64,000 nucleotides of DNA, from NCBI GenBank assembly GCA_029168955.1, contig JAPDOI010000022.1:434001-498000 (forward strand), written 5' to 3'. The stretch comes from Aplectana chamaeleonis (taxonomy: Eukaryota > Nematoda > Chromadorea > Rhabditida > Cosmocercidae). The notes below the pieces were generated by a model. That model was not told the DNA's origin. It was given only the letters and a program-made list of their open reading frames with translations, and did not search any database. The position numbers and the translations under genes are program-made. The stretch's first letter is position 1; each line of letters begins with the position of its first letter. Shown piece after piece: positions 37,690 through 50,254 of this stretch.

Positions 37690-37929
37690 CTAATGTGAGG
37701 ATCTCCTTCCGATCTGAAGCTTCTGAACTCGTTGCAAAGCGCGACAACCGTGAGTTTAACGTAATTCGTCTCGTGTGCTTCTTTTAATAGTTCTATTCAA
37801 AACTAGGCATACTTTCAATATAACCAGTCGTTCCGTTTCCTGTTGGTTTTCGTTAAATTTGCATGTTCTTCTCAACTGGAATGAATAAATGAAATGAAAT
37901 GAAAGTGGACGAGTTACTTCGCAGCATAC

Positions 37930-38340
37930 CAGCTCGGTTGGAATGGCGGAGCTAGCGGTAAGACGATTGTGATATGTAATAAAGCTATTGGATTTTTACG
38001 AATCGTACTAGAACGCTAACGTCGTTGGGTCGGAAACTAGCCAAAATTACCGTATCCGAATAATCAGCCTGGACTAGTTGGTTATGGGGGATGGAGACAA
38101 CAAAGCTGATGGGCGGAGACTGCGGTTTTCTAAAAATTTGATATGGCTGAAATATAGCAGTCTTGACTGATTTTTGATGCTTCCAACTGCGTGAGCGTTC
38201 AATTTGGGGCCATAAGGCTCCAGTAACGTCGCTATCTCAACAACTTTGTCGAGCGTGTCTGTTTTTAAAGGAGCATGCCTTGCCCAAGGTAAGGAGAGAT
38301 CTTGTGAGGAGAAGTCGGTATGACAAGTTCTATAAGTCAT
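37930..38340. repeat. Palindromic repeat related to the element at 44579
   Basis: One part (about 37990-38090) matches the segment around 44760-44830 in reverse, and another (38160-38260) matches 44800-44890 forward. It is therefore an inverted arrangement of the same family. The ends are not clear. Confidence 0.5.
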
Positions 38341-38398
38341 GGAAAATACTGAAGGCGGTCTCGAAAGTAAAAGTGTGAGCTTTAGATGTATAGATCTG

Positions 38399-38957
38399 TT
38401 TAAAGGCAGTGGTCGCGATCAAATATGTTTGTCGTCTTTTTCCCTCTAAACCCTTTTCTGGGTCTCGAGTAGTAGGATCTATAAGAAAAAATCGCGAAAA
38501 AACCGCTGTTTTGGGCCAAATTTAAAGCCTGAACTTTCTTGTCTTTTGATGGTGGACGAGCCCACTCCACACCATCGGCATCGATGACCTCTTATATCAA
38601 GAACATCAGCTGCCTTGAAAATGAATTTCAATCAATGAACCTTCGGATTTATGTGCACATCTAATCAAAAACATTGACTGGAGTGCTTTCTTTCATTGCT
38701 CAACTGCATTTATTAGGTAAATTAGCATTTATTTCTTCCTCTGAATGTCGATGATTTTTGACTGCTCGGCATGAGACGGCGATCTTTTTCGTCATCGCTG
38801 TGCACGTGTGCACGAACTGGCATTTTTGGGCCTTAGAATCTCTATTTCTAGCTCCTTTTCAACCTCGGTACCTTCATAGTTTTTCAGCTGTGTTTGATCT
38901 AAGCTGATTTTTGTAATTTTTTCGATAACGTTTTTCATCGTGACCACTGCCTTTAAA
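38399..38957. mobile_element. TTTAAA MITE, family 2, copy 3
   Basis: It begins TTTAAAGGCAGTGGTCGCGA and ends CATCGTGACCACTGCCTTTAAA. This is the cleanest copy of the family: the two ends match for over 20 bases. Confidence 0.88.
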
Positions 38958-39460
38958 TCGGCTGCAAATACTACGTCACACACATTCAATGGTCTACGAC
39001 GTTCTCAAAATTGGTCTTTTTGAATGGTCAGGAATTCATGGTTTCTGAATGTCTTTGAGCAGCTGAGCTCCATTGCTATCCGATTGGACCAAACCATTTC
39101 TCGAAATCGGTGATGGCGCCCCCCTGGTTGATTTACACAACTAACTGTGTTCACTTCTCAATCAAGGGTTGACTTCACAGGATGACGGGTGCTTTACCTC
39201 AACATTTGGGTTCGCAAACCCATACAAGTTTATAATTTGCCACCGTCACAAAATTCTCGCGGAAGTGTAGTAGTTTTTTCTTGCCAAAGTTTTCCAGGTT
39301 TGGGCACAGATACCGTGATATCATTATCACCTGTGAGGCTGTTTCCCTGATCCCTAGTCTGTTCAGCTTCAGCCGCTCACCTATAGAGAAAGACGGTGTG
39401 TGAATGAAAACACACCGCTCTTCTAAATTCTTTTATACCCTACCCTTTATCAAATAGTTA

Positions 39461-41640
39461 TTGTCAATTTTATTTACCGTGAGAATTTTGTGCCGATGGC
39501 AATTTATAATCGTCTCAAGCCCATGGTCTACGTTGAAACGTGGCCGGTCACTTTCCCTGCCGGACGGCATACCCACACCTGAAGACACTATCAAAGTGGA
39601 TGTGATCTCTATAATGAAAATTCTCGATGAATGTCATCTGGCTATGAATTCGAGAACACTCCAAAAATCCATTTTTTCTCAGAGTTCTGCATGAGAAGCC
39701 ATCCACTACCTTAGAAATTTTTCCAACAGGTATTTTTGTGTCGTGGTCCATAGAGTTTTTTGTTTTGTTATACTGTTGTTTTGAATGAAATGAAATATTG
39801 AAGTTTTTGAGTTATTTAAAACTTTTTGTACAGGAAACTCGCCAGCCTGATCCAACATTTCAACTTTTGGATGTATCTGTACAACTGGACCGCAATTGTC
39901 GTTATCTGGACATCCCGAATACGGTAGATGTATATCGTGACATCAGCGACCACTGTCATTCTGTCTTCGTTTATGACTTTGAGAACGTTCAACGCTGGCT
40001 ATGATTTCTTTACGTGATGGGTGCAACACAGGGAGTGAGACGATAAAGTACAAAATTCAAAGCTGCAGACATGTGAATCGCTCTAATATTTACTCAGCTA
40101 GTGAGGATATTACGTTGCACACGTTTTCCCTCTCCTCGCAGTCGTATTATCACAATCGTGGATTACTTACGGCTCTTTTTGGAACATCAAAACTACGAGA
40201 ATGAAGGAATCAATCTTAAGGATGCACCAATTCTACGACCGTGATACCGTCAATCTAAACATGAATTGCGGGTAGCCGCGTCGCAGCACAGAACGTCGCT
40301 TTGAGCGTGTACGATGACCAATTCATGGACAATTCTTCTGTATCAGTTATGTATAATTTTTTCATCCTTCATGAACTCTTTTTTCTTTCTTTGTTGTTTG
40401 CTCTTGTAGTGATTCTATACATATTGGCCTACTCAGCTTTCTTGGAAATTTTTGCTTTTTTCGTATTTTTTTTGTCCGAATCGCTTTTCGATTCCAGAAT
40501 TAAGCAAACATTATTCCGGCTAGAAGGTCAATTCAACGCGTATAAGGAAAGATGTCAAGGTAAAATCAGCGGTGAGAGATGTCGTTCGTTTTTATCCAAT
40601 GCCGGGTCATCCCACACGCTCGACACGCATGCTTCTAGATGCGGAGCGGCTTCCCACAACCCCGAGACTGTTGTTACAATAAACTGCGAGTAGCGTGAAA
40701 ATAAAGTATACCTCACTGTTGCTGTTCCTATTTCCCTCTTCTCTGATCATGAAGAGTATTGATTGTCTGCCTTTGCGAAGATGTGCAGAGCGAATCTTCG
40801 ATTGCATACTCGAAATTGCTAATAATTCGCCTACTATTAACTAATACTGGTAAATTGTTTATACTGGTGGCAGAGTATTCAAAAGCCGTGACATGGTATG
40901 TAATGATCGAGTGCTCGAGAAATGAAATATTTGTTGTTTTCCGAATAGAGATGATATAAAAAAACGAATAATTTAAAAAAATCGATTAGTAATCGAGAAA
41001 CCGAATAGTTTGGAATTGTGATCAAATCGAAGATATTCGAAGAGATTCGAAGAGTTTGGAATTGTGATCAAAACGAAGATATTCGAGCAAATGCGTATGT
41101 AGTTAAAAACCTCGATTCAATCGAATAGTCGAATATTCGATGAAACATTTAGTTCGGTCAAAAGGCCATTGGATGCTTTGAGAAACCCGTCTTCCGCTTG
41201 CTAAATCATTCCCTGATTTCAAACTCGAGGACGAGATGATGATCGAGTGCATGGCTGGGACAATCTTAGAACAATCTTTCGGTGCTAGCGATACATTTTA
41301 GTGCAATCCTTTTCAAAAATATGCCCAGAAATTGTTGAAAAATCATCTAAAGTTTACCCCTCAATCCATTCGATAGTGTTCCAATGTGCTCATTGCCACC
41401 CAAAACATAACATTCCACCTGGTATGTGAAGTGTCCAACGATCTAATCATTGTCAGTGCCTTTTTAAATGGGACAAGGAACAGTTGTCCGTTGCTGGCGA
41501 TAAATGGCGTAACAGGCAGCGATTTGTCATTGCGATTGCGACGATATGACAACTCGTCGTGCGGATATGATCGGTCAATCAGTAACGATCAGCAACTGCC
41601 CCTCTCACCTTCTGGCCGGACTGTTGAGGGGCAGAGATGA
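39461..41640 (+). CDS. Candidate unrecognised gene region, several exon-like frames
   Basis: Coding-like + strand frames lie at 39461-39694, 39835-40004 (after a TTTGTACAG acceptor), 40001-40204, 40349-40693 and 41377-41640. The fourth starts with ATG, contains a strongly hydrophobic stretch of about 45 residues (likely one or two membrane segments), ends in a stop, and is followed by AATAAA at 40700. The last has paired Cys and three N-glycosylation sites, as expected for an extracellular domain. I cannot join them with consistent splice phases and recognise no family. They could be parts of more than one gene, or chance frames. Confidence 0.3.
41000..41092. repeat. Two-unit tandem repeat of about 45 bp
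   Basis: The phrase AGTTTGGAATTGTGATCAAA followed by CGAAGATATTCGA occurs twice in a row. It overlaps an A/T-rich spacer between exon-like frames. Confidence 0.7.
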
Positions 41641-41652
41641 TCTAACCGGATG

Positions 41653-42592
41653 TCATTCCAAAAATTCACTAAATTGACAGCAAGTCAAATGGAAATGTGA
41701 TTGTTTCGCCCCAGTTAAGGGTGAATAAGACTGGAAGCGAATCTCGACCAGAGGTTTGGTCGAGCGGAATGAGATGTCTGTTGGCTGTGGAAATTTCAGA
41801 TGCCAACTAAGTCTTTCTGTGGTTGCCGCATGTGTTCCGTTCAAGATACCGCTAACCCTACATTAAGACTTTAGCTAATGGCGGGTTGCAGTCACTAAAA
41901 ATGAACTCCTACCTCTGGCAAAGTTTTATGGGCCTTATTTAGCCAGCAACATATTCAGTGCAGATAGACGATCAGCAGAAAAAGATCTGTCTCACTAGTA
42001 TGCCCGATACTTATGTTGCGCGGAGCTCCTAAAAATATTACAACGCAAACAGAGACTGGGAGGTTTACTACACATTTCACAATTACCATAATCGACTGAC
42101 GTTACAATAAGGGTTTTTTTCAAAAATTAGGTTTCTTTGAAAAATTAGTAAACGACTTTTAAATATTTGATCTATCAAAAGTCAAACAAATCCACCAGTA
42201 TTCGGTCATTTAAAAAAACTGCTAGATGGCTTCGCAGTGATACTTGAAAGCCGCTGATCAATCCGAATAATGCTTCAAAAATGGTTGTATGGGGAATTGA
42301 CGAAAAACCCAACGAAAAGTGTGAGTGAATTTGTACAGGAATAACGTTTTTTTGTTATTGGGTGAAAGTGGACGAATTCCATCGCGCGCGGGCGGTTGAG
42401 TGAAGAATATCACCCCAGCACTTACTCGATTTGAATATTTTCTGTTATCACAACCTCGAGTTTCACTTGTTCACGTCGAGGGTTGGAAATAGGGCATGAA
42501 GCGTTTAGGAGGCCGTAGAACGCTTGTTTGCAGCCGTTTTTTTTCGGAATTTTCCTGGCTCGTTTTCTGTCATTTAGTCGACACTAGGAGCC
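41653..42592. other. Intergenic, partial repeat at the right
   Basis: From about 42430 to 42590, the sequence matches the right half of the element at 18178, and also 62765-62900, so it is a truncated TTTAAA-type fragment. The rest is unassigned. Confidence 0.4.
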
Positions 42593-43546
42593 TGAAGGCA
42601 CAGTCCATGCTCAGAAACGGTTTTCTGGTTTCCTACCTGTCTTGTAAACGGTCCCACACTAATTCCAATGATGTTTCTGGTATTGTACAAGACCTCATGG
42701 GAACGAATTTATGGCCCCTCGAAAATTACCTGAAATTGAGCGATGAAAGCATGGTGTACGAGTTGTCCGCGTCCTTGTAACTTACTCCATCTGCAAGCAA
42801 TGTATGCGAGCAGACTTTATAGGCAGTGTTCACGATAATCTTCAATTTCGAGATTATTCGCTATATTGATTGAATGGCTCCCGGGTAGAACTAAAATGAC
42901 GTAGAAATTTAGAAAAGTGCACGAAACGCTCAAGTATCACCCCGCCTAAGTATCACAGGAACTGTTTAGTGTGACAATGAAATCTTTTGTGAACCCGTCG
43001 TTTGCAGTTCTCTTTTCTCTATTGCTCCGTTCTTTCCCTAGGGCCCTAACTAATCCTGTTTTGCATAAAATATTCTTCTATTTTACCCAATTTCCACCGG
43101 TGACAACCACCATGAACATGTTTCTCCAACCGGACAACTAGTCCATGTTATAGAATAATGTCACTGAAATACGACGTTTTAATGCGATTCTCGCCGTTTC
43201 TTCGTAATTTTGGTAACACTTGGTGGCCAATGCATTGTTTTGAGTGGAAAACTCCGGAACGAAAATAATCGTGAACACTGCCTTTAATGAAGAGAGAGGC
43301 CGAGAGTGAAGGGAAGGATCGGGCTGTTGATCGGGAATCACCGCTCATCTCCTCACTGTTGAGCTCCAAAGTCGTCAAAGGGACGTGCCAAAGTGGCTTC
43401 CGAGTATGGGCGCCCCTAAGTGGCTTCTCTCGCTTAATCGGAGGAAAAGAGGGCCCGCACTTGGCAGGTGTCATAAAGGGTGGGTCTACTTCACAATTAT
43501 GTGAAAATCTCAGATTTCCTCAGTGAGCTTGGACTGTGCCTTCAAA
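42593..43546. mobile_element. TTTAAA MITE, family 3, copy 2, split by family 6
   Basis: The left part begins TGAAGGCACAGTCCATGCTC and the right part ends GGACTGTGCCTTCAAA. The intact copy directly to the right (43551) shows the uninterrupted sequence. The inserted element occupies 42816-43287. Confidence 0.8.
42816..43287. mobile_element. TTTAAA MITE, family 6, intact copy
   Basis: It begins TTTATAGGCAGTGTTCACGA and ends ATCGTGAACACTGCCTTTAA, 472 bp. It is nested in family 3 and lacks the 1.1 kb insertion present in the copy at 26010. Confidence 0.83.
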
Positions 43547-43550
43547 GGCC

Positions 43551-44012
43551 TTTGAAGGCGCAGTCCCACCTCAGAATAGTTTTTCTGCCTTTCCGCCTAT
43601 CTTGAGAGTGAATCCACGCTGATTCCAATGATGTCTCTGGAGTCGTACAAGGCCCCCTGAAAACGAAGTTATGGCCCCTCAAAAATTGGAGTAGATCGTG
43701 GATAGTAACTTCTTTCAGTTGCAACCGATGTATGCGAGCTGACCTGAATAAAGAGAGGCTGAGAATGAAGGGAAGAACGGGGCTATTAATAGGAAACCGT
43801 AGCTCATCTCGCCACTGTTGAGCCCGAAAGATCGTAAAAGGGGCCTGCCAAAGTGGCTTCCTGGTACTGGCGCCTCAGGGTGGCTTCCTCCTATATCTCT
43901 CTTATTCGTAGAAATCAAGAGCTCGCACTTGGCAGGTGTTATATCGGGTCGGTTTTCTTAACAATTATGAGAAAATTTCAGATGCCGTCCCTGAGCCTGG
44001 CTGTGCCTTTAA
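43551..44012. mobile_element. TTTAAA MITE, family 3, copy 3
   Basis: It begins TTTGAAGGCGCAGTCCCACC and ends GGCTGTGCCTTTAA, 462 bp. It lies end to end with the previous copy, four bases apart. Confidence 0.82.
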
Positions 44013-44277
44013 GTTTGCGCAGACAGCGATTTAACGAGAGCTGCAGAGGACATCGAGATAGTGTTCGAATAGAGAAAATATGGCTAGCTTTTGCAGAAGT
44101 CCTTCGAAGGAGTTTTGATTAACTCTCAATTTTTTTTCTTTATTCATTCATTTCTTGAAACGTGATTCTTGATTCCAATGAATTTCTACAATGCCAAATC
44201 ACTTTTGGCAAGCCCTACAGTAAGATTATTTAATTTCCAATTTGCAGTTCAATCTTTTTGTGCAATTAGTTCTCTAT

Positions 44278-44570
44278 TGATATAGCATCACTGGAATTTT
44301 TGTTGTTAACCGGGTGTACATATCCACCCGTTGTGGCCAAACTGAGCAAGCCTATGCCGTCCACCGCCGTACCGCTCGATACGTATGTAATAACTGGATA
44401 CTGAGATGCTTACTGTTTGATTGCAGGGTATTCAGATAGCGACAAGTCAGCCGCGCCGCATCGTGGACAATAGCTCACCGCGCGAATGTGTTCTGAACAC
44501 GTCCGCAAGGGCTCAACAAAACTGTAGACATCCGCGACTAGGCATTGGGAGCCGGTTTCACCAACGATGA
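44278..44570 (+). CDS. Candidate C-terminal exons of an unrecognised gene
   Basis: A frame ending at 44382 (with VYISTRCGQTEQAYAVHRR) stops at a GTATGT donor. After a 44-base intron ending TTTGATTGCAG, it continues in phase 0 at 44427 for 47 codons to a TGA at 44568-44570. The intron size and acceptor suit a nematode gene. The second exon is polar, with three Cys and no recognisable domain. The upstream exons are not found. It is directly followed by a MITE at 44579. This may be a real gene end or a chance frame. Confidence 0.35.
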
Positions 44571-44578
44571 AACAGTGG

Positions 44579-44960
44579 TTTAAAGGCAGCAGACACGATT
44601 GAAAAAGTTGTTGAGATAATTACGTTACTAGGGTTGTGTGGCCCCTAGTGGAACGCTCAAGTCGTTGGAAGCGCCAAAAACAAATCAAAACTACTAAATT
44701 CGGGCAACGTCAAGTCGAAAAATTTCGACATCTCCGCCCCCAAATATAATCTTGTCCAGATTGACCATTCGAATACGGTCACTTTGGCTAGTTCTCCATG
44801 CTTCCAACGAGGTGAGCGTTCTAGTAAAGGCTGTAAGATTCTATCGGCGTCGCTACCTCAACCATATTGTCGGTTATAGTCACTGTTTCAACCCCTGTGG
44901 GCATGCTGCGGTGTAACTCGTCAACTTTCCTCTCACAACAAAACTACCGTTATTCCTGAA
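44579..44960. mobile_element. TTTAAA-type element, family 5, right end unclear
   Basis: It begins TTTAAAGGCAGCAGACACGA. The interior matches the palindromic repeat at 37930. I could not find the inverted right end, so the limit is approximate. Confidence 0.55.
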
Positions 44961-45644
44961 TTTCCACACAGTTTCCTAGGTTTTTTTTGTTAGTCTCCCA
45001 TATTACCAGCCCCGAACCATCGATTTATGCCATAAAATAGGCACAATTTTTGAGCGTGTAAACGTGTCTGGTGGTCAAAGTGACAAGAGAGCGGCATGGA
45101 GCGTTGATATGCGTTGAGATTCTAGAGTAGAGCTTAACTTCTAAACCGCAAGTTTATTGTGGTTGAACCCCGCCCCAGGTGCCGGAATAAAAAATGCCAT
45201 GGTTTTGCAGCCACATTGGTCCTACCTATGATAGCTCCTCGGATGCGATGGAGTGATCCAATGAATCATGTTCCTCGTCTATACCAGAAAGGCTTGAGCT
45301 TTCTTTGTTATCCATGAATGCTAGGAATTCTACTCTGGTACCAAATATAAAAATTTCCTTCCTGACGTGGTTTCAAAAACCATTGGTAGCTAAGGCCCAC
45401 CTGGTTCGGACTTGGTTGGAATTGAATTGTTTGATCGGAATATTCTACCTTATCCGAGGAATAAGTATACTGCACATACCGACGCTGACAGTCGCTGCTG
45501 TCAACGTCGCAACTTGAGCTTCGCATCGCTGACCTTGACCCTAGGTTATCGCTGCTCCAAAGCTCTTCTATAATTGCTGGAGAATATTTCATGGATTTTT
45601 CTTAAATACCATCTGATGAACACGCCGCATTCACAGCACTTCTA

Positions 45645-45724
45645 AGCTGGGCGCGCGTTGGAGTAAGTGGGAAAATGCTCGTCTTACAAGCGATGCTATG
45701 CAGGATCAAAACCTGCCCGGGCTC
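45645..45724 (+). tRNA. tRNA-Val(TAC)-like pseudogene or tRNA-derived repeat
   Basis: The anticodon arm has loop CTTACAA (anticodon TAC) on a stem of four pairs. A five-base variable loop follows. The T arm has a perfect GCAGG/CCTGC stem around ATCAAAA. The acceptor AGCTGGG pairs with CCGGGCT at six of seven positions, counting one G-T. The D arm is too long and does not pair properly, and the T-loop lacks its usual first T. I therefore think it is not a working tRNA. Confidence 0.35.
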
Positions 45725-48289
45725 AACAGTTACCCTGATCACTCGTCGCTAATCGAGCACCGATTTTCTCTCAGGATCAGGCGGGCGCTGTCCAGCTGGA
45801 CAACGGGGTTGGGGACGTAAGAATCTCCGAGATTTGGTGTTTTTTGGGTGGATGTGAAAACTTGGGCCAAAACTAAAAAAATCGGGGGTGTTTTCAGTCA
45901 TGTTTCATTTTTTATGAGGAAAAGAGATCCTGGAATAAGGGGTTCGGACGCGGTTGTCTGACATATTGTAATAGCAACAAAAAGATCCAAGAGAACAATA
46001 GTACATCACCCAGTACTCAAACTTTCAGCACATAAAACAATTTTTTCGATGAGTTACATTCATTAATCGGGACTATTACCGCTTTAGTCCTTAACTTCGA
46101 AAATTGGACAACGTACATCTCCCCATGAAATTTCAGATTTTCAAAACTCTGAAAAAAAGATTTAGAATCCCCATAAAATTCCCTGCATACTGACACCTAA
46201 CACCACTCCAATTACACCAAAATTACAAAGAAAATCGCCTAAAACCCGTTTTTTTTTTCGTTGTCCAATACAGTTGTCCAGAACCGCGCCTTCGGCCGAA
46301 ATCGGACAACGTATGTTTTTGCTTTGGAAAGGCAACCCTGAGTTACAAAAGGTGCTACTTCCATTCTAAGCCTAAGATGGCCCGGAAACTCCGCAGCCTA
46401 AGGCATTCAGGAGCAATATTCCACATTGTACTGCCGCGAGCCGTCGAAAAATGCCGCTCTCCAAAGCCAAACCGAACTATGTGCGCAGAGGAAACCGCAA
46501 AACCACCGCCAGTGATACCTTCTTTTCCACCCGCGCTCGCACCCCTTCTGGTTGAACAATACTAGTTGGCAACCGAACTATTTTTAAACTGTGAAGAAAC
46601 CATCCAAATGCGTCGATTTTTTGATAATTTATCTTTTGAGGCGATTTGTGTCACCATTTTAATTACTTCTTTCTCAATACAGATGTTGTTGCTCTATACC
46701 GAAGACCAAGTCAAAACTACACTACCTGAGGCTAATCAGTCGGATAAGGAGGGCAGTTTTTTTAAAATCTAGGTTAAAAATATACTTTTTTTTTGAAAAT
46801 TTTGACCACAAAAACTGTTTAAAATTTTTTTCAGAACCTGGGGGGAGGTAAAAGTTTAACACATTTTTCAAAAATTTTGATCTCCAAATGGGGGGACGTA
46901 GTAGCCTCGTCGAGGTTCTGGACAACGGTCTTCCTGACCCTGTGTTCTCCCTCCGAAGTGCGAAAAAATCGGTACTCCAGCTGTGTTCGAGGGTGGCCGT
47001 CTTTCTGCCGACAGCGAGAGTGGTCACGCAGTCTTTTCATGTTCTCCAGATAAAAAGAGGAGACAAATACACTCCCTGAATTAATCGATTCCTGACCGCG
47101 ACGCAGCCGCAGTCCGCCGCGATACGATGGCTTTCAGGTACAATCGTACATTTGCGACGCCGAGCATGATTCCTTCATGCGTTTTTTCATCTCTTCCGAT
47201 CAATGAACTTCCTTGTGAACTGATCACTACATGTTTACATTTGGCGGAATGCGTTCGTTTATGCTAACGACAAAACAACGCCATGCAATACGAATGGACC
47301 GCTTATGTGAGAGACAAGAGCACAATTAAATGATTTCAATATACATAAATGATTTATATCTGTCGGAAACATCCAAGATGAGTTCCATGGTGCGCTCCAA
47401 GAAGATTTGCATGGGAGGAAAATGGGTTTGATAAGGCTTGGCAGGCTAAAAGATAGATCGCTTGATTTTAGGCGGCCTCTCGACCTATCAGTACACTCCA
47501 TTCATACTTTTGCGAAAGCGGCAAATGCCGCGAAATATCACTAGAAAAATGAGAGATCAGATGTATGATGCCGTTATCAGACATCTGACTTCTGATTTTT
47601 TTGTTGATATTCCGATATTTCCCATTTCTTGCTACCACAAATATATGAATGTGGTGTTAGTCAGTTCTTAGCAGATACGTTTTTCATCCCCTGAAACACT
47701 TCTTGGAATACCACCTTGTTGATAGAAAAACCGGCCTCACGATTGAGACTTCATTGCAGTCTGAGGGCAGCAAGTCACACTTTCGTCCAATCACCATATG
47801 TTTCGGAACTTTCATGGAAGAGTTTTCAATAATTTATAATTCGAAAATTCGTATGTACATGCCTTTATACACAATTACACACAATACCGCTCTTATGATT
47901 TGGTCAGAAAGCGAGCGAGGTCGTGGTTTCGCGTCTTCAGCGTTTTTTTGTATAACTCGATTCAAACCCAACTTTGAGCGAAACTGGGTGATATTGAGAA
48001 ACGTGGCGTTGAGGGCTGCCCAATGCTTTAGCCTTTGTGGTGAACATGCTGATGACAATAGAAGTCTCGCAATCAGCCATGTTTGTAAATACGGACGGTA
48101 CTGGGGCGGATGGGATGCTACCGGAAGCCGGATTCATAATTGCGTTAACCGTGGTTTTGCAGATTTGGGTTGGGTTTAGCGCCTGGCGCTGAACGCAACT
48201 CAAATTCACAAATCCAGGGTTAACGCAATGATGAATCTGGCCTCGGCTCTGTCTGCGTTTCCCTGTGTCTACTATACATTAGATCCGAC
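45725..48289. other. Intergenic with unassigned frames
   Basis: A segment from about 45950 to 46310 has loosely inverted ends around CGCGGTTGTC and GACAACCGCG-like sequence and may be an old element. A + strand open frame of 158 codons (47703-48179) is listed separately. The remainder shows A/T-rich filler and no supported gene. Confidence 0.4.
47703..48179 (+). CDS. Hypothetical protein, possibly CUB-like fragment
   Basis: A 158-codon frame, one of the longest outside the retroelements. It begins at a TTG rather than an ATG, so it would be an internal or terminal exon. The segment ALMIWSESERGRGFASSAFF resembles the end of a CUB domain, where a phrase like 'F.SD....GRGF.A.Y' is typical. This would suggest an extracellular protein. 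The similarity is short and the rest does not match, so it may be chance. The antisense strand is also open for 90 codons. Confidence 0.25.
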   Translation: MEYHLVDRKTGLTIETSLQSEGSKSHFRPITICFGTFMEEFSIIYNSKIRMYMPLYTITHNTALMIWSESERGRGFASSAFFCITRFKPNFERNWVILRNVALRAAQCFSLCGEHADDNRSLAISHVCKYGRYWGGWDATGSRIHNCVNRGFADLGWV

Positions 48290-48552
48290 CCAATTATTTT
48301 CGGATATCCATCCGAATGAACCAAAATTTTCATGAATCAAATTCCGGTTCACCGAGAAAATGTGAAAATTCGAGTGATCCAAAATCCAAATCACCGAAAA
48401 AAAAACCTCAAAATCCGATTGATCCAAAATCCGAATCACCAAAAAAAGCCAAAATCTGTTTGACTCAAAATATGAATCATCTAAATGTGCCATGAGTCGG
48501 ATAGTGATTCCGATACACAGTATCCGAAATATGTCATGATTCGGACCGGATA
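48290..48552 (+). repeat. Dispersed repeat with three 43-bp tandem units, copy 1
   Basis: Three units of about 43 bases, each beginning TCACC(G/A)A(A/G)AAA and containing TGATCCAAAATCC, lie between about 48347 and 48475, flanked by GATATCC- and TATCCGAA-type sequence. The same arrangement recurs at 50255. Confidence 0.7.
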
Positions 48553-48557
48553 ATGAG

Positions 48558-49535
48558 CAGGGCTGTGCGGGAATCTTTTTCGAGATTTCCGGAAACGGAG
48601 GAAAAATGGCCAAAAAGCGCCGGAAACGGAAATTCGGAAACGGAAGAGAATAAAAAACTATGGGTTGCTCATTCTCACATTTCGTCGCTCTTCATTTGTT
48701 GCAGCTCTCACTCGATAGCCTGTGGTTTCAGTCAATAAACAATAAATATTGAAACTGCATAAAATCACTATGGGGCACGACGCGATTTCGCATGCTCACT
48801 CCTGGGAAAATTCAAAAGGGAAGTTTCAGAAATGCTCAGTATATGCACATAGGTGCCCCTCCAAGGCAGTGTACAGCATGTTCCCCAGATAAGAGTCCAG
48901 GCTGTACCAGGTATGAGTGGACGCGGGTAGTCGTGTTCAAAGCCGATCATAAATCAGCCATGAAATTATCAGCTTTGACTGATAAAATTTTTCTCTGAAC
49001 TTTACTTGCCAACCGGATCTAATACCACACTATTAAGTTAAAAACAAAGGAAAAATCTTCGACGAGTATAGAAAAATCCAACTGTGATTTGCCTCTAACG
49101 CGAAATGTCGCTGCCCGCGGCCACCTCCACCTGCGTCAGCCCAGACTCCTTCCTGAAAGACAGGCTGTACGTGCAAGAAAACGCATTTCTATTCTTATTG
49201 TTGTTGCGAAAGCTGGCAAACGGGTAAGAGGACTTCAGCGGAAAGCTCTAGAAAGATAATTCAATCACGGAGAAAAAGCTGTTTGAAAAAAAATCCCCCG
49301 AAAAGTGGTTAGATTCATGATACGCTTGTTTTGTATCATCGTCCTAGTAGGGCGGGAAGGTGCAATTTAGGAATCCCGATCTTTGTTGAGGATCTAAGTC
49401 CGGCTCAGTCAAATATTGGATATAACACAAGAAATTGAAAGCGAATCTCGGCCCCTCATTGTGACTTCGAACATTCTTGCGTAGACATACTACCATTATC
49501 CATGCAGCACTGTTTTCGCTTTTTCATTCAAATTC
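48558..49535 (+). mobile_element. hAT-type MITE, right-truncated copy
   Basis: It begins CAGGGCTGTGCGGGAATC and aligns with the complete element at 52296 to near its right end. There it is cut off by the family 2 MITE at 49536. The hAT right terminus does not reappear after that MITE. Confidence 0.7.
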
Positions 49536-50092
49536 TTTAAAGGCTGTGGTCACGATGAAAAACGTTATAGAAAAAACTACAAAAATCAGCTCAGATCAAA
49601 AACAGCTGAAAAACTATGAAGGTAGAGCGGTGAAAAACGGGCTAGAATTAGAGTTTTTAGGGCCCAAAGAAGCTGTTTCGTGCACACGTGCACAGCGATG
49701 ACGAAAAAGATCGCCGTCTCATGCCAAGCAGTCAAAAATCATCGACATTCAGAGGACGAAATAAATGCAAATTTAACGAAGAAAAACAGCTGAACAATGA
49801 AGGCATCACTTCAGTCAATGTTTTTGACTAGATGTGCACATAAATCCAAAGCTTCATTGATTGAAATTCAATTTCAAGCCAACTGATGTTCTTGATATAA
49901 GAGGTCACCGATGCCGATGATGTGGAGTGGGCTCGTCCACCATCAAAAGACAAGAAAGTTCAGGCTTCAAATTTGGCCCAAAACAGTGATTTTTTCGCGA
50001 TTTTTTCTTATAGGTCCTACTACTCGAGACCCAGAAAAGGGTTTAGAGGGAAAAAGACGACAAGCATATTTGATCGCGACCACTGCCTTCAA
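49536..50092. mobile_element. TTTAAA MITE, family 2, copy 4 (inverted)
   Basis: It begins TTTAAAGGCTGTGGTCACGA and ends GATCGCGACCACTGCCTTCAA. The body aligns with the reverse complement of the copy at 38399. Confidence 0.85.
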
Positions 50093-50254
50093 GATTACAA
50101 TCACTTTGAAGATAGTGTGTGGAATGAACACATTTTAAAATAGGATCGGTCAATATATAGATGATTATCAATGAATTGTTCTTACATGATACGATAGTAA
50201 ACCTTTTCTCCTCGAAATTTTTCGCCAAAGTGCATTATACTAACATGTATCCGA

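Noticed and set aside
41653..41844. Minus-strand frame with an N-glycosylation site opposite the coding-like region
   Set aside because: It is short, without splice signals or motif, and similar-looking frames occur on both strands here.
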